Both the position numbers and the translations under genes were made by a program. A DNA stretch of 37,560 nucleotides from assembly GCA_018433975.1 (NCBI GenBank), contig JAHDQE010000127.1:1-37560 (forward strand), in the 5' to 3' direction. The notes below the pieces were generated by a model. It ran no database searches. It was not told the DNA's origin and saw nothing but the letters and a program-made list of their open reading frames with translations. Of this stretch, positions 8,773-17,454 are shown one piece after another. Within the stretch, counting starts at the first letter, position 1; every line of letters starts with the position of its first letter. The stretch is from Ornatilinea sp. GTDB taxonomy: Bacteria > Chloroflexota > Anaerolineae > Anaerolineales > Anaerolineaceae.

Positions 8773-11700
8773 ATGACGGTCCACCTTCACGCCCATTCTT
8801 ATTTCTCTCTTCTGGAAGGGCTGGCTTCCCCTGCTGCGCTGGTTAACACCGCGGCCCAATACAACATGCCCGCTCTCGCGCTGACGGATCACCTGTGCCT
8901 CTCCGGTGCGGTTGAATTCTATCTCGCCTGCCAGAAAGCAGGGATAAAACCGCTCCTCGGACTCGAGATCGACTTGCAAATGCCCTCAAGCTATGCCATC
9001 GATAATGGATCGGTTCAAAATGGACGGCTGGTGCTGCTCGCGACAAACCTGGAAGGTTGGACAAATCTCTCACGGTTAAGCAGTGCGCTGCTCACCGATA
9101 CCGGCTCCAAAACGCTTCACCTCTGTCCTGTTGAACGGCTGGCTCAGCATACGGAAAACCTCCTTTGCTTGACCGGAGGAGTCAAAGGGTTGCCGCACCA
9201 GCTTCTCAAGAAAGGCCAGACAAGGGAGGCTGCCTCGCTGCTGGTCCGGCTAAAAGAATTTTTTCCAAATAGACTGTATGTGGAACTCCAAAAAGCGGCC
9301 CCTGAAGATGAACGGCTCCTCATCAAACTGGAAGAGATGGCCCGCGAGCACCTCCTCCCGGTGGTTGCCACACACAGCATCGCTTACCTCGAACCCGGGG
9401 AAGCCGCTCTGCAGCGTACCCTGACCGCGATCCGCCTTAATACCCGCATTAACGAAATACCGGTGGACGCAGCAGCGCTCCCCGGTGCGCATTTTATCTC
9501 CCCGGAGGACCTTGCCGTTCAGTTCAAAAGCCATCCGGAAGCACTGGCAAACATCTCCGAAATTGTCGAGCGCTGCAATTTAGATTTCCCGCTGCTCAAA
9601 CCACACTTTCCGCGGGTGCCTTTACCTCAGGGAATCACGGCCCTGGAACTGCTTCGCCAAAAAGCTTTTGCCGGCGCTGTCCGCCGTTATGGGAAGGTTA
9701 CCCCTGAAATCACCGCCCGATTAAAACACGAACTGAAGATCATCGGAGAGCGGGGTTACGAAACCATTTTCCTGATTGTAGAGGATGTAATGGATTACGC
9801 CCGCCGGAGTGGTGTGCCGACCTCGTCGAGAGGATCGGCCGCTTCTTCGCTGGTTGCTCATTGTCTCGGCATTACCACACCGGACCCGCTTTACCATAAT
9901 TTATATTTTGAACGCTTCCTTAACCCTGCCCGTTCCACCCCGCCGGATATTGATACCGATATCGATTCACAGGGCCGCGATGCCGTGATCCGGCACGTTT
10001 TCGATACCTATGGTGAAGATCACGTGGCGATGGTGGGCACAATCAACCGTTTCCAGCCGCGTTCGGCTCTGGGAGAAGCCGCTAAAGCACACGGCCTGTC
10101 ACCGGCGGACGTCAAAAAACTGACCCGTTTGCTGCCGCACCACTATTATCATCTGCTGGCCCGGCGTTCTGATCCCAATCAGAATCCATTCGACAAACTG
10201 GTTCAGCAATATCTCAACCCGATGTACCGCGCCATCTTTAGCCAGGCCCAAAATCTGATCGGTATTCCGCGCCATCTCTCCGTTCATGCCGGAGGTCTGG
10301 TGGTCTCCCCCGGCCCCATGACGGATCTGGTACCTGTACAGCGCTCCGGGACCAAGGAAATTATCATCACCCAGTTTGACCTGAACTCGGTAGAGCAAAT
10401 GGGGCTGGTCAAAATAGACCTGTTAGGAATTCGCGGGTTGTCCGTCCTGGGAGAAGTAGCTAGGGCCATCCACTCCTGGCGGCAGAAAGACTTCGCCTAC
10501 GCGCTGGATGTCCTGGAAGCAATCCCCGAAGAAGACCCTGAAACGGCTGAAATTGTCGAATCCGCCCGTACTATCGGCTGCTTTCAAATCGAAAGTCCGG
10601 GCATGCGCGGCACGCTGCGCAGCATCCACGCGCATTCCGTAGAGGACATCATCCGTGCGCTGGCACTGTACCGTCCGGGGCCGCTCAAAGGCGGGCTTCA
10701 CGATGCTTATATCCGGCGACACCTTGGGCAAGAGCCCGTCGCCCACATTCACCCGGCCCTGAAACCTGTTCTCGATGAGACTTACGGGGTGATCTTATAT
10801 CAGGAACAGGTCCTCCGCATTGCCAATGAAATTGCCGGGCTCTCTTTGCCCGAGGCGGAACTGCTGCGCCGTGCCATGAGCCATTTTGACCCGGGTGAAA
10901 AGATGAAAACCCTGCAGCAGCACTTCATGGAAGGTGCCGAAAAAAAGAACCGAATTCCCCCGGAGATCTCGGAACAAATCTGGGAAATGATGGCAGCTTT
11001 TGCCGGGTACGGATTTCCCAAAGCGCACGCGGCCTCTTATGGTTTAATCGCCTGGCGGGCTGCCTGGTGCAAGGCCCATTTTCCGGCGGAGTTCATGGCC
11101 GCAGTGTTGGCCAATTGGGGCGGATATTACAGCCAGCGGGTTTACCTCAACGAAGCGCGTCGAATAGGGCTAACCGTAAAGCCGCCCCACATCAACCATT
11201 CTACACACGAGTTCAGAGTGGTTTACCCAAAAGGGGAGGCCGTGCTGTATATGGGATTGGATCAAGTGCGTGACCTCACGCGCCGCACTCAGCAGCGCGC
11301 AATTCACCTGCGGCCTTTTCACTCGCTGGAGGAATTTCTTTCGGGAGTGAATCCCCGCCAAAAAGAATTGGAAAACCTGATTCAGGTGGGCGCGCTGGAT
11401 GGTCTGGGGACAATTCCCGGCCTGCTGCGAAAATTTGAACATACCCGCCGTTACCCCGGACAGTTATCCCTGTTTGAAACCAGCCCGGAGTACAACCAGC
11501 AGCCCGATTGGTCCCTTAGTGAGCGGGTTGAAGCTCAGGAACGCATTTTAGGAATCGGTGTGGATGCGCATCCTCTGGAACGGTTCGCCGGAAGACTCGC
11601 TGCGGAAGACGTCATCACCTCTTTGGACGCCCTCCTCCGGATCGGAGAGCGCGTCCGTGTAGCAGGCATCCGCCAGACCGGCCGCCACAACCGCACATCC

Positions 11701-11898
11701 AAAGGGCAGATGATGGCTTTTCTCACGCTGGAAGATCTCGAAGGGGTCTTAAACGTGATCGTATTCCCTAAAATCTACCAGCTTTTCCGTGCAGAACTGG
11801 CCGGCTCCGCGCCCCTCCTGATTGAAGGAGTGATGGAGCAGGATCCTAACCGCGAGGAGCCTGCCCTGCATGCCGAGAAAATCTGGCGGCTTGAGTAA
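8773..11898 (+). CDS. DNA polymerase III alpha subunit, short DnaE/DnaE2-like type
   Basis: A C-family replicative or translesion DNA polymerase of 1041 residues. The PHP domain opens with MTVHLHAHSYFSLLEG. The palm carries the catalytic aspartates: Asp394 and Asp396 in PPDIDTDID, and Asp549 in KIDLLG. YRPGPLKGG and YGFPKAHAASYG are also family hallmarks, and an OB-fold lies near 957-1030. The chosen start aligns with usual DnaE N-termini; an in-frame ATG at 8755 would add six residues (MGYHCC). Neither start has a clear ribosome site. The length, the YYSQRVYLNEARRIGL region and the lack of a long tau-binding tail resemble error-prone DnaE2/ImuC more than E. coli DnaE (1160 aa), but no imuA or imuB is adjacent. 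Several PHP metal-ligand positions look replaced. Polymerase identity is certain; the subtype is my inference. Confidence 0.92.
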   Translation: MTVHLHAHSYFSLLEGLASPAALVNTAAQYNMPALALTDHLCLSGAVEFYLACQKAGIKPLLGLEIDLQMPSSYAIDNGSVQNGRLVLLATNLEGWTNLSRLSSALLTDTGSKTLHLCPVERLAQHTENLLCLTGGVKGLPHQLLKKGQTREAASLLVRLKEFFPNRLYVELQKAAPEDERLLIKLEEMAREHLLPVVATHSIAYLEPGEAALQRTLTAIRLNTRINEIPVDAAALPGAHFISPEDLAVQFKSHPEALANISEIVERCNLDFPLLKPHFPRVPLPQGITALELLRQKAFAGAVRRYGKVTPEITARLKHELKIIGERGYETIFLIVEDVMDYARRSGVPTSSRGSAASSLVAHCLGITTPDPLYHNLYFERFLNPARSTPPDIDTDIDSQGRDAVIRHVFDTYGEDHVAMVGTINRFQPRSALGEAAKAHGLSPADVKKLTRLLPHHYYHLLARRSDPNQNPFDKLVQQYLNPMYRAIFSQAQNLIGIPRHLSVHAGGLVVSPGPMTDLVPVQRSGTKEIIITQFDLNSVEQMGLVKIDLLGIRGLSVLGEVARAIHSWRQKDFAYALDVLEAIPEEDPETAEIVESARTIGCFQIESPGMRGTLRSIHAHSVEDIIRALALYRPGPLKGGLHDAYIRRHLGQEPVAHIHPALKPVLDETYGVILYQEQVLRIANEIAGLSLPEAELLRRAMSHFDPGEKMKTLQQHFMEGAEKKNRIPPEISEQIWEMMAAFAGYGFPKAHAASYGLIAWRAAWCKAHFPAEFMAAVLANWGGYYSQRVYLNEARRIGLTVKPPHINHSTHEFRVVYPKGEAVLYMGLDQVRDLTRRTQQRAIHLRPFHSLEEFLSGVNPRQKELENLIQVGALDGLGTIPGLLRKFEHTRRYPGQLSLFETSPEYNQQPDWSLSERVEAQERILGIGVDAHPLERFAGRLAAEDVITSLDALLRIGERVRVAGIRQTGRHNRTSKGQMMAFLTLEDLEGVLNVIVFPKIYQLFRAELAGSAPLLIEGVMEQDPNREEPALHAEKIWRLE

Positions 11899-11926
11899 GT
11901 AAACTTTTTATCCTCCGGTTCTGCTT

Positions 11927-12493
11927 CTAAAACAGTTTGCTCTCTTGCGGTGCCGTATAACTCAGAAGCCTCTCAAAAAGTTTCTGAGGAGATTCCTCCA
12001 CCATGATCATTTTGCGGTGGGATTCCTTGATGAATCTCTCCTGGACGGCATGGTCCAGAAACTCCACCAACCGGTCAAAATATCCTGCCACATTCAAAAT
12101 GCCGCAGGGCTTTTGATGAAGACCGATCTGGGCCCAGGTAAGCACCTCAAACAATTCCTCAAATGTCCCCAGGCCGCCGGGCAGTGCGACAAAGCCATCG
12201 GAAAGTTCCGCCATCAGTGCTTTCCGTTCATGCATGGTGTTGACAACCTTCAGGGTGGTTAATCCCTGATGAATGACCCCCATTTCCACAAACATGTTCG
12301 GCGTGATCCCGATCACCTCGCCACCCCGGGAAAGAGCCCCATCCGCCACGGCTCCCATCATTCCAACCGATCCACCGCCGTATACCACCCCGACCCCTTG
12401 CTCCGCCAGCAGCGAGCCGAACTCTTCGGCCATCTGAAGATACGCTGAATTTCCTCCGCCGTTTGAACCACAATAAACACAGATCCGTTTCAT
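11927..12493 (-). CDS. LOG family protein (TIGR00730-type nucleoside monophosphate phosphoribohydrolase)
   Basis: A 188-residue Rossmann-fold enzyme of the LOG/lysine-decarboxylase-like family. Members cleave ribose-5-phosphate from AMP or cytokinin riboside monophosphates. The N-terminus MKRICVYCGSNGG, the MHERKALM helix (about 87-94) and the signature PGGLGTFEE (105-113) are all present and uninterrupted. The frame opens upstream at 12553, but GGGAGG (12504-12509) sits 10 nt before the ATG at 12493, and homologues begin with this Met, so I use it. It converges on the polymerase gene with only 28 bp between the stops and no evident terminator hairpin. It stands alone, so its physiological substrate is unknown; older databases may mislabel it a lysine decarboxylase. 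Confidence 0.92.
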   Translation of the reverse strand: MKRICVYCGSNGGGNSAYLQMAEEFGSLLAEQGVGVVYGGGSVGMMGAVADGALSRGGEVIGITPNMFVEMGVIHQGLTTLKVVNTMHERKALMAELSDGFVALPGGLGTFEELFEVLTWAQIGLHQKPCGILNVAGYFDRLVEFLDHAVQERFIKESHRKMIMVEESPQKLFERLLSYTAPQESKLF

Positions 12494-12642
12494 TGAAACG
12501 CTGCCTCCCAAAACGATTTTGTTTACGTAAATTATGACACAAAAAACTTCCATCAGAGCTTTTCAAAGCATAAAATATAACCTGTTTTCAATGAAAAGTT
12601 CTTTAAATTTCGTTTTTAGTCCTCATCCAACAGATCAAAAGG

Positions 12643-12648
12643 TATAAT
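12643..12648 (+). promoter_or_regulatory. Likely -10 box for the methyltransferase/activator operon
   Basis: A perfect TATAAT lies 34 bp before the start codon in an AT-rich upstream region. No consensus -35 is seen 17 bp upstream. The downstream ribosome site is GAGAGG at 12667-12672. Confidence 0.4.
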
Positions 12649-12682
12649 CCTCATATCGAAAATATCGAGAGGAATCCATCCA

Positions 12683-13564
12683 ATGACAAAACCTACTTTT
12701 TTAGAAAAACTCCAGGCGGGAACCATTATGGTCTCCGACGGCGCGACCGGAACCAACCTCCAGGCCCGCGGACTGGCAAAGGGCATGTCCGCAGAAAACT
12801 GGGTGCTGGATAATCCCGAGCAAATCGTCAAACTCCACAAAGATTTCATTAAAGCCGGATCGGATATTATCCTGACCTGCACTTTTGGAGGGACCGAAAT
12901 CCGGCTGGCCCACAGCGATCTGGCAGACCGGGCGGAAGAAATCAACACCCGCGCCGTTGAACTGGCGAGGCAGGCAGCTCAGGGAACGGATGTCTTTGTC
13001 GCCGGGTCCATAGGCCCAACCGGACAAATGCTGAAACCTCTGGGACCATTGGAAGAACAGGATGCAGTGAACGCCTATGCCAATCAGGCTCGTTTTCTCA
13101 CTCAGGCCGGTGTGGACTTTCTGGTCATCGAAACCCAGTTTGATCTTGCAGAAGCAGCAGCCGCCCTCAAAGGCGCCCGTTCCGTTTCTCCCCTTCCCAT
13201 TGTCCTCTCTTTCAGCTACGACCGCGGCACCCGCACCATGATGGGTGTGCGTCCCTCGCAGGTCGCCCAGCAGTTCTCCACTGCGGGTGTGGTCGCGCTG
13301 GGAATCAACTGCGGGCGCGCACTGGATGAGAATCTGGAAGCGCTGAAGCAGCTACGCGAAGCCACCACCCTGCCGATCTGGTTCAAGCCGAATGCCGGAT
13401 TGCCAAAGCTCGATGCGGACGGGAATCCCACCTATGAGATCACCCCGGATATCATGGGAAGTCATGTTGCAGATTGGCTTGAAAACGGCGCTCAGGTTGT
13501 GGGCGGCTGCTGTGGAAATTCTCCTGAACATCTGCAGGCAATTGCCCGGGCTGCAAAAGCATAA
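12683..13564 (+). CDS. Homocysteine S-methyltransferase family protein
   Basis: A 293-residue zinc-dependent barrel enzyme that methylates the thiol of homocysteine to methionine. It equals the first module of MetH and the betaine-homocysteine methyltransferases. The N-terminal signature SDGATGTNLQ (18-27) and the three zinc cysteines (Cys210 in GINCG; Cys276 and Cys277 in VGGCCGNSPEH) are intact. GAGAGG precedes the ATG by 10 nt. There are no pterin- or cobalamin-binding modules, so it must take its methyl group from a separate donor protein or small molecule. The RACo-type activator that follows 27 bp downstream points to a corrinoid-protein partner encoded elsewhere. It could also use S-methylmethionine or betaine; the sequence does not decide. 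Confidence 0.9.
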   Translation: MTKPTFLEKLQAGTIMVSDGATGTNLQARGLAKGMSAENWVLDNPEQIVKLHKDFIKAGSDIILTCTFGGTEIRLAHSDLADRAEEINTRAVELARQAAQGTDVFVAGSIGPTGQMLKPLGPLEEQDAVNAYANQARFLTQAGVDFLVIETQFDLAEAAAALKGARSVSPLPIVLSFSYDRGTRTMMGVRPSQVAQQFSTAGVVALGINCGRALDENLEALKQLREATTLPIWFKPNAGLPKLDADGNPTYEITPDIMGSHVADWLENGAQVVGGCCGNSPEHLQAIARAAKA

Positions 13565-13591
13565 CCGTACCGCATCCTGCTGAGTGAGATA

Positions 13592-15442
13592 ATGACTTTT
13601 GACACACAACCATCAAGGGGCCCAAAATCGATCCGCATCGATTTTGAGCCCCTTGGACGCCGCGTAACCGTACCGCAGGGCGATTCAATCCTCAAGGCTG
13701 CACAGCTGGCCGGGATCGATCTGGTTGCCATTTGCGGTGGGATTGGCGTTTGCGGAGCCTGCCGCGTTCGTTTGATAGAAGGCCGGCTTTCTCCGCTAAC
13801 CGGCGCGGAAAGAAAAGCACTGGGTTCTAATCTGCTTGCGGAAGGGTTCCGCCTGGCCTGTAAAGCGCACCCTCTCACGGATGTCCGCATCGAAATTCCC
13901 CCGGAATCTCTGAATCTGACCCAAAAACTTCAACTGGAAGGGATCGAATCCACTTTTGACCTGGCTCCGGCAGTGATCCCTGTTGACATACAACTCTCAC
14001 CGCCTGAACTCACCGATTTGCGCGCCGATTTGACCCGTGTCAGCCAACGCCTGGATGGATTGGGGTACCCGCCCCTATCTGCCGGTGTGGAGATGCTGGC
14101 AATGCTCTCCAATCGTCTCCGGGATTGGAATTGGACTGCGCGGATCGCCATCATCCCCGGACGGGAGACCTCTGAGCTGGTCGGTATACTGCCTTTTTCT
14201 CAACCGCTGTTGGGGCTGGCTGCCGACCTCGGTTCCACCAAACTCGCCTTTTATCTGGTTAATCTTGAAAACGGAGCCATCCTGACCCAGACCGGGCGAA
14301 TGAATCCCCAGATCGCATACGGTGAGGATGTCGTCAGCCGGATCGCCTTTGCCAACCAGGGCGTAGAAAGTAAGAAGAAACTTCAAACCCGGCTGATCGA
14401 GACTGTCAACCAGGTGGCGGCAAAGCTTTGCAAAGAAGTCAATGTGAACCCGGACTGGATTGTAGATTCCGTCTTCGTCGGAAACACGGTTATGCACCAC
14501 CTGTTTTGCGGACTGCCGGTCAGGCAGTTGGGAACAGCTCCCTATATTCCTGCCGTCTCCGAACCGCTTTCCATCCGTGCTCAGGAAATCGGTTTGGATT
14601 TCAGCCCGGGGGCGCGGGCTTACCTGCCCGCCAACATTGCCGGATACGTGGGAGCCGACCATACTGCCGCGCTGTTAGCCGGGGGATTCTTTGAAGACGA
14701 TCGAACCGCCGTTCTGGTCGATATCGGCACCAACACCGAAATCAGCCTGATGGTTCACGGGAAAATTTTTTCCTGTTCCACCGCCTCCGGCCCGGCATTC
14801 GAAGGCGCGCACATCCGCGATGGGATGCGGGCCGCTCCCGGTGCCGTGGATGACGTGATTTTCTCGGATGGCAAATGGGAGATCTCTACCATTGATGACC
14901 GTCCCCCTGTAGGAATTTGTGGAACGGGAATCCTCAACGCCATATCCGCACTGCTGGATACAGGTACTATCAACGATCAGGGCCGTTTGGTAAGCGGTTC
15001 GCCCTGGATAAAAATGGAAAACAATGTTCCCGCCTTTGTTGTATCGGCCCAGGGGGCCGCGAACAACAACCGGGAAATACTCATCACCCGCAAAGACGTC
15101 CATGAAATCCAGCTCGCCAAAGGCGCAATTCGAGCCGGCATCGAAGTCCTGCTGGAAGAAGCCGGGATCGGAACGGAAGACGTGCAGGACTGGATCATCG
15201 CCGGGGCATTTGGCACCTATCTCCGTCTGGAAAGCGCCATTCGGATCGGGATGCTGCCTAGGGTTCCGCTGGAGCGTTTCGTCCAGGTAGGCAATGCCGC
15301 GGGCGTGGGCGCCAGGCAAATGCTGCTCTCCACCCACAAACGCGAACAGGCCCGGCTCCTTGCCGAAAAAGCCGAGTACATCGAATTAACAACGTATCTG
15401 AAATTCACGGAAAAGTTCGTCGAATCGATGTTTTTTCAATAG
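13592..15442 (+). CDS. RACo-like reductive activator of corrinoid proteins ([2Fe-2S] + ASKHA, DUF4445)
   Basis: A 616-residue cytoplasmic protein that, by family, uses ATP to drive one-electron reduction of an inactive Co(II) corrinoid protein back to Co(I). Residues 13-105 form a plant-type ferredoxin with cluster ligands Cys48, Cys54, Cys57 and Cys90 (CGGIGVCGAC plus a distant Cys). A linker of about 100 residues follows. The ASKHA ATPase domain spans about 205-600, with phosphate-binding loops LAADLGSTKLAF and LVDIGTNTEI and the glycine-rich GICGTGILNAI. Order and length match RACo of acetogens and methyltransferase activators. It starts 27 bp after the homocysteine methyltransferase with GAGTGAG as a modest ribosome site, so both genes are probably one transcript ending at the hairpin after 15464. 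Confidence 0.92.
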   Translation: MTFDTQPSRGPKSIRIDFEPLGRRVTVPQGDSILKAAQLAGIDLVAICGGIGVCGACRVRLIEGRLSPLTGAERKALGSNLLAEGFRLACKAHPLTDVRIEIPPESLNLTQKLQLEGIESTFDLAPAVIPVDIQLSPPELTDLRADLTRVSQRLDGLGYPPLSAGVEMLAMLSNRLRDWNWTARIAIIPGRETSELVGILPFSQPLLGLAADLGSTKLAFYLVNLENGAILTQTGRMNPQIAYGEDVVSRIAFANQGVESKKKLQTRLIETVNQVAAKLCKEVNVNPDWIVDSVFVGNTVMHHLFCGLPVRQLGTAPYIPAVSEPLSIRAQEIGLDFSPGARAYLPANIAGYVGADHTAALLAGGFFEDDRTAVLVDIGTNTEISLMVHGKIFSCSTASGPAFEGAHIRDGMRAAPGAVDDVIFSDGKWEISTIDDRPPVGICGTGILNAISALLDTGTINDQGRLVSGSPWIKMENNVPAFVVSAQGAANNNREILITRKDVHEIQLAKGAIRAGIEVLLEEAGIGTEDVQDWIIAGAFGTYLRLESAIRIGMLPRVPLERFVQVGNAAGVGARQMLLSTHKREQARLLAEKAEYIELTTYLKFTEKFVESMFFQ

Positions 15443-15463
15443 AATTTGATCACCTCACATGTC

Positions 15464-15502
15464 ACAGCACCGGGACGGAATATTTCCACCGGTGCTGTTT
15501 TG
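15464..15502 (+). terminator. Terminator after the RACo-like gene
   Basis: A perfect 10-bp stem (15464-15473 acagcaccgg / 15489-15498) with a 15-nt loop containing a small inner ggaa/ttcc pairing, then TTTT. It lies between convergent genes; the T-tract favours the plus strand. Confidence 0.75.
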
Positions 15503-15528
15503 TAATCTCCTTCCAAACAAAAATGCAT

Positions 15529-17454
15529 CTAAACCCGAGATGTGCTTTCCCCTTCTTTAGGAAAATCATATCCAAACTTTGCCAGCACATCTTCCGCCTG
15601 CCGTTTCCATTCCTGGATCAACAGATCCATCAACCTCCAGATTTCCTCCACCGGGCGGTTTAGCACCCGAGAAAGGGTCTCAAACACCCGCAGCGGGAAG
15701 TCCGCCACATCTGGTGGCCGCCAGCCACATTCCAATTTAAATGCAATCGACTGCGCCCAAAAAGCTTCCGCGAACCATTCCAGTTCCATCCGGTTTGCAG
15801 TGATTCCATAAGCTCCTAAGGTGCGCGCCAGCAGATCGCTGTCATCCAACACTTCGCCCTCCCCCTCCTGGCTGAAGACCACAAAAGTGAACGCACACGC
15901 CGAAAGTGTGTTGCCCAGGATGCCAAAAAACTCCCGTCGCAGCATGTCGTGAACAACAGCTTCAAACAATGCCCGTAGTTCTTCAGAACTCATTTGCGGC
16001 TTCAACTCACCGGGAATTTTATAAATCTGCCCGGAATAATGCCCAAAAAATCTTGAAAATGGCATCAGGAAGGTCCACAGCGCGTTGGCATGACCGGGAT
16101 TACCCAGTGTACCGGTACCGCAGGTGAATACCGAATCTTGCAGAATGGGGTAATACGCCGCCAATCCCTGCGGCCCTGCGCCCAGCGCGCGAAGTGCTGG
16201 CGCGTCGCTCCCTTCACGCATGCCTTCCACCACCACGGCCGCCTTTTCCACACTTCCCAGATAGGGACCGGCCCGCAGTTCTTCCGGCACATCTGCCAAC
16301 GGAATCCTGCCCCGCTCCAACCCTTCAAACAGAGCTGCCATACCTACACCGGTATCTATCACATCCACGCCCAACTGCTCAATCGGTACAACAACCTGCT
16401 TTTCCACCGCGTCGATCAGCGCCAGCCGGTCCCGCAAGGATTCTCCTGTGGGCATCAGATCCAAAATGGCATAGATCGCGTAGGTTGGCTCAAAATCATC
16501 CAGATACCGGTCACGGCCCTGCGGGGTATAATCCACATCCACCCAATGCCAGTGCCGGCAGTTCACCTGGCACCAGCGGCACCCGGTTTGCCCAACCCGT
16601 TGTGCTGAAAGCACCTTACGCGCTCCCAGATCGGAAAGTGCATATCCCAGACGCTGCGCGTTGCGCGCCGGAAGGGTGGGGTGCTTCCCGCTGCCGGTGA
16701 CATACAACTTTGTGACGGTCCCGCCATCCCGCTTGGAAAGGCGGTCGCCATACACCTCCAGACGCGGTCGCACCTCCCGGTCCCGTATATCAAACACAGC
16801 ATCCATCCGCCCGACCAGCCAGCCTGCCGGGTCAACCGGGTCTCCCTGCAACACCAGCGCCCGTATAAAGCGTGCAAAGACCCGGCCTGCGCCGCCCCGG
16901 CCGGCGTGATAAATGCCATCCACCGCCAGGTTGGCAATCGGATAACCGTACAGCGCGCCTTCCCCCACCGTAAAAATACTGCCTCGTTCCGGATCACCAA
17001 CCAGCTCCCTTTCTGCCAGCCGGTAAAAGCTGCTGCGCTGGCCTTTCGGCAGATCCCCGGCATCCACCCATGCCACTTTCAAAGATGGCGCACTACCACA
17101 AATAGTCAGATAAACTGCATCCGCCCGGGGTACATCTTCCCCCACCAGCATCACCGCGTCCAATCCCAGGTTGAGCAGTTCGGCATGCGCCCGCCCGCCC
17201 ACAAAGCTGTAATGCGGCAGGCCGGTCAGCGGGGAGAGATACCCCACAGTCGTTTTGTTCCCCGGAAGAAATGCCAGAGGACCACGCGCGATCACCAGCG
17301 CCGAGCGGTCTTCGTAAAGCAACCGCTGGCACAGCGCTTCTCCACCCAGCAGCAGATAATCCCGTCGCGGGTCATCTGTAATATCCTCACTGCGCACCGT
17401 TCGCAGGCTCCAACGACGCCGGGCAGCATCCACAACCAGTATTCGCGCGTTCAT
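15529..17454 (-). CDS. Aldehyde:ferredoxin oxidoreductase family tungsten enzyme
   Basis: A 641-residue cytoplasmic oxidoreductase of the AOR family (tungsto-bispterin plus one [4Fe-4S]). Family members oxidise aldehydes or other carbonyl/aryl substrates, or reduce acids with low-potential electrons. The N-terminal domain shows YLLLGGEALCQRLLY, ARGPLAFLPGNKTTVGYLSPL and YSFVGGRAHAELL. Cluster ligands are visible as Cys292, Cys295 and Cys299 (GCRWCQVNC) and Cys520 (NTLSAC), the same spacing class as Pyrococcus AOR. There is no signal peptide. The frame opens upstream at 17559, but the ATG at 17454 overlaps the TGA of the polyferredoxin gene by one base (TGATG), so I use it; translation is probably coupled. 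It is the last gene of the DUF362-polyferredoxin-AOR operon. The sequence is distant from the archaeal enzymes by eye, so the substrate is open. Confidence 0.92.
   Translation of the reverse strand: MNARILVVDAARRRWSLRTVRSEDITDDPRRDYLLLGGEALCQRLLYEDRSALVIARGPLAFLPGNKTTVGYLSPLTGLPHYSFVGGRAHAELLNLGLDAVMLVGEDVPRADAVYLTICGSAPSLKVAWVDAGDLPKGQRSSFYRLAERELVGDPERGSIFTVGEGALYGYPIANLAVDGIYHAGRGGAGRVFARFIRALVLQGDPVDPAGWLVGRMDAVFDIRDREVRPRLEVYGDRLSKRDGGTVTKLYVTGSGKHPTLPARNAQRLGYALSDLGARKVLSAQRVGQTGCRWCQVNCRHWHWVDVDYTPQGRDRYLDDFEPTYAIYAILDLMPTGESLRDRLALIDAVEKQVVVPIEQLGVDVIDTGVGMAALFEGLERGRIPLADVPEELRAGPYLGSVEKAAVVVEGMREGSDAPALRALGAGPQGLAAYYPILQDSVFTCGTGTLGNPGHANALWTFLMPFSRFFGHYSGQIYKIPGELKPQMSSEELRALFEAVVHDMLRREFFGILGNTLSACAFTFVVFSQEGEGEVLDDSDLLARTLGAYGITANRMELEWFAEAFWAQSIAFKLECGWRPPDVADFPLRVFETLSRVLNRPVEEIWRLMDLLIQEWKRQAEDVLAKFGYDFPKEGESTSRV

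Noticed and set aside
11927..12493. Lysine decarboxylase annotation for the LOG-family gene
   Set aside because: PGGxGTxxE defines the phosphoribohydrolase family; there is no PLP-binding decarboxylase domain.
14075..15337. Long minus-strand frames opposite the RACo-like gene
   Set aside because: They mirror a GC-rich coding gene with intact motifs; their translations show no family features.
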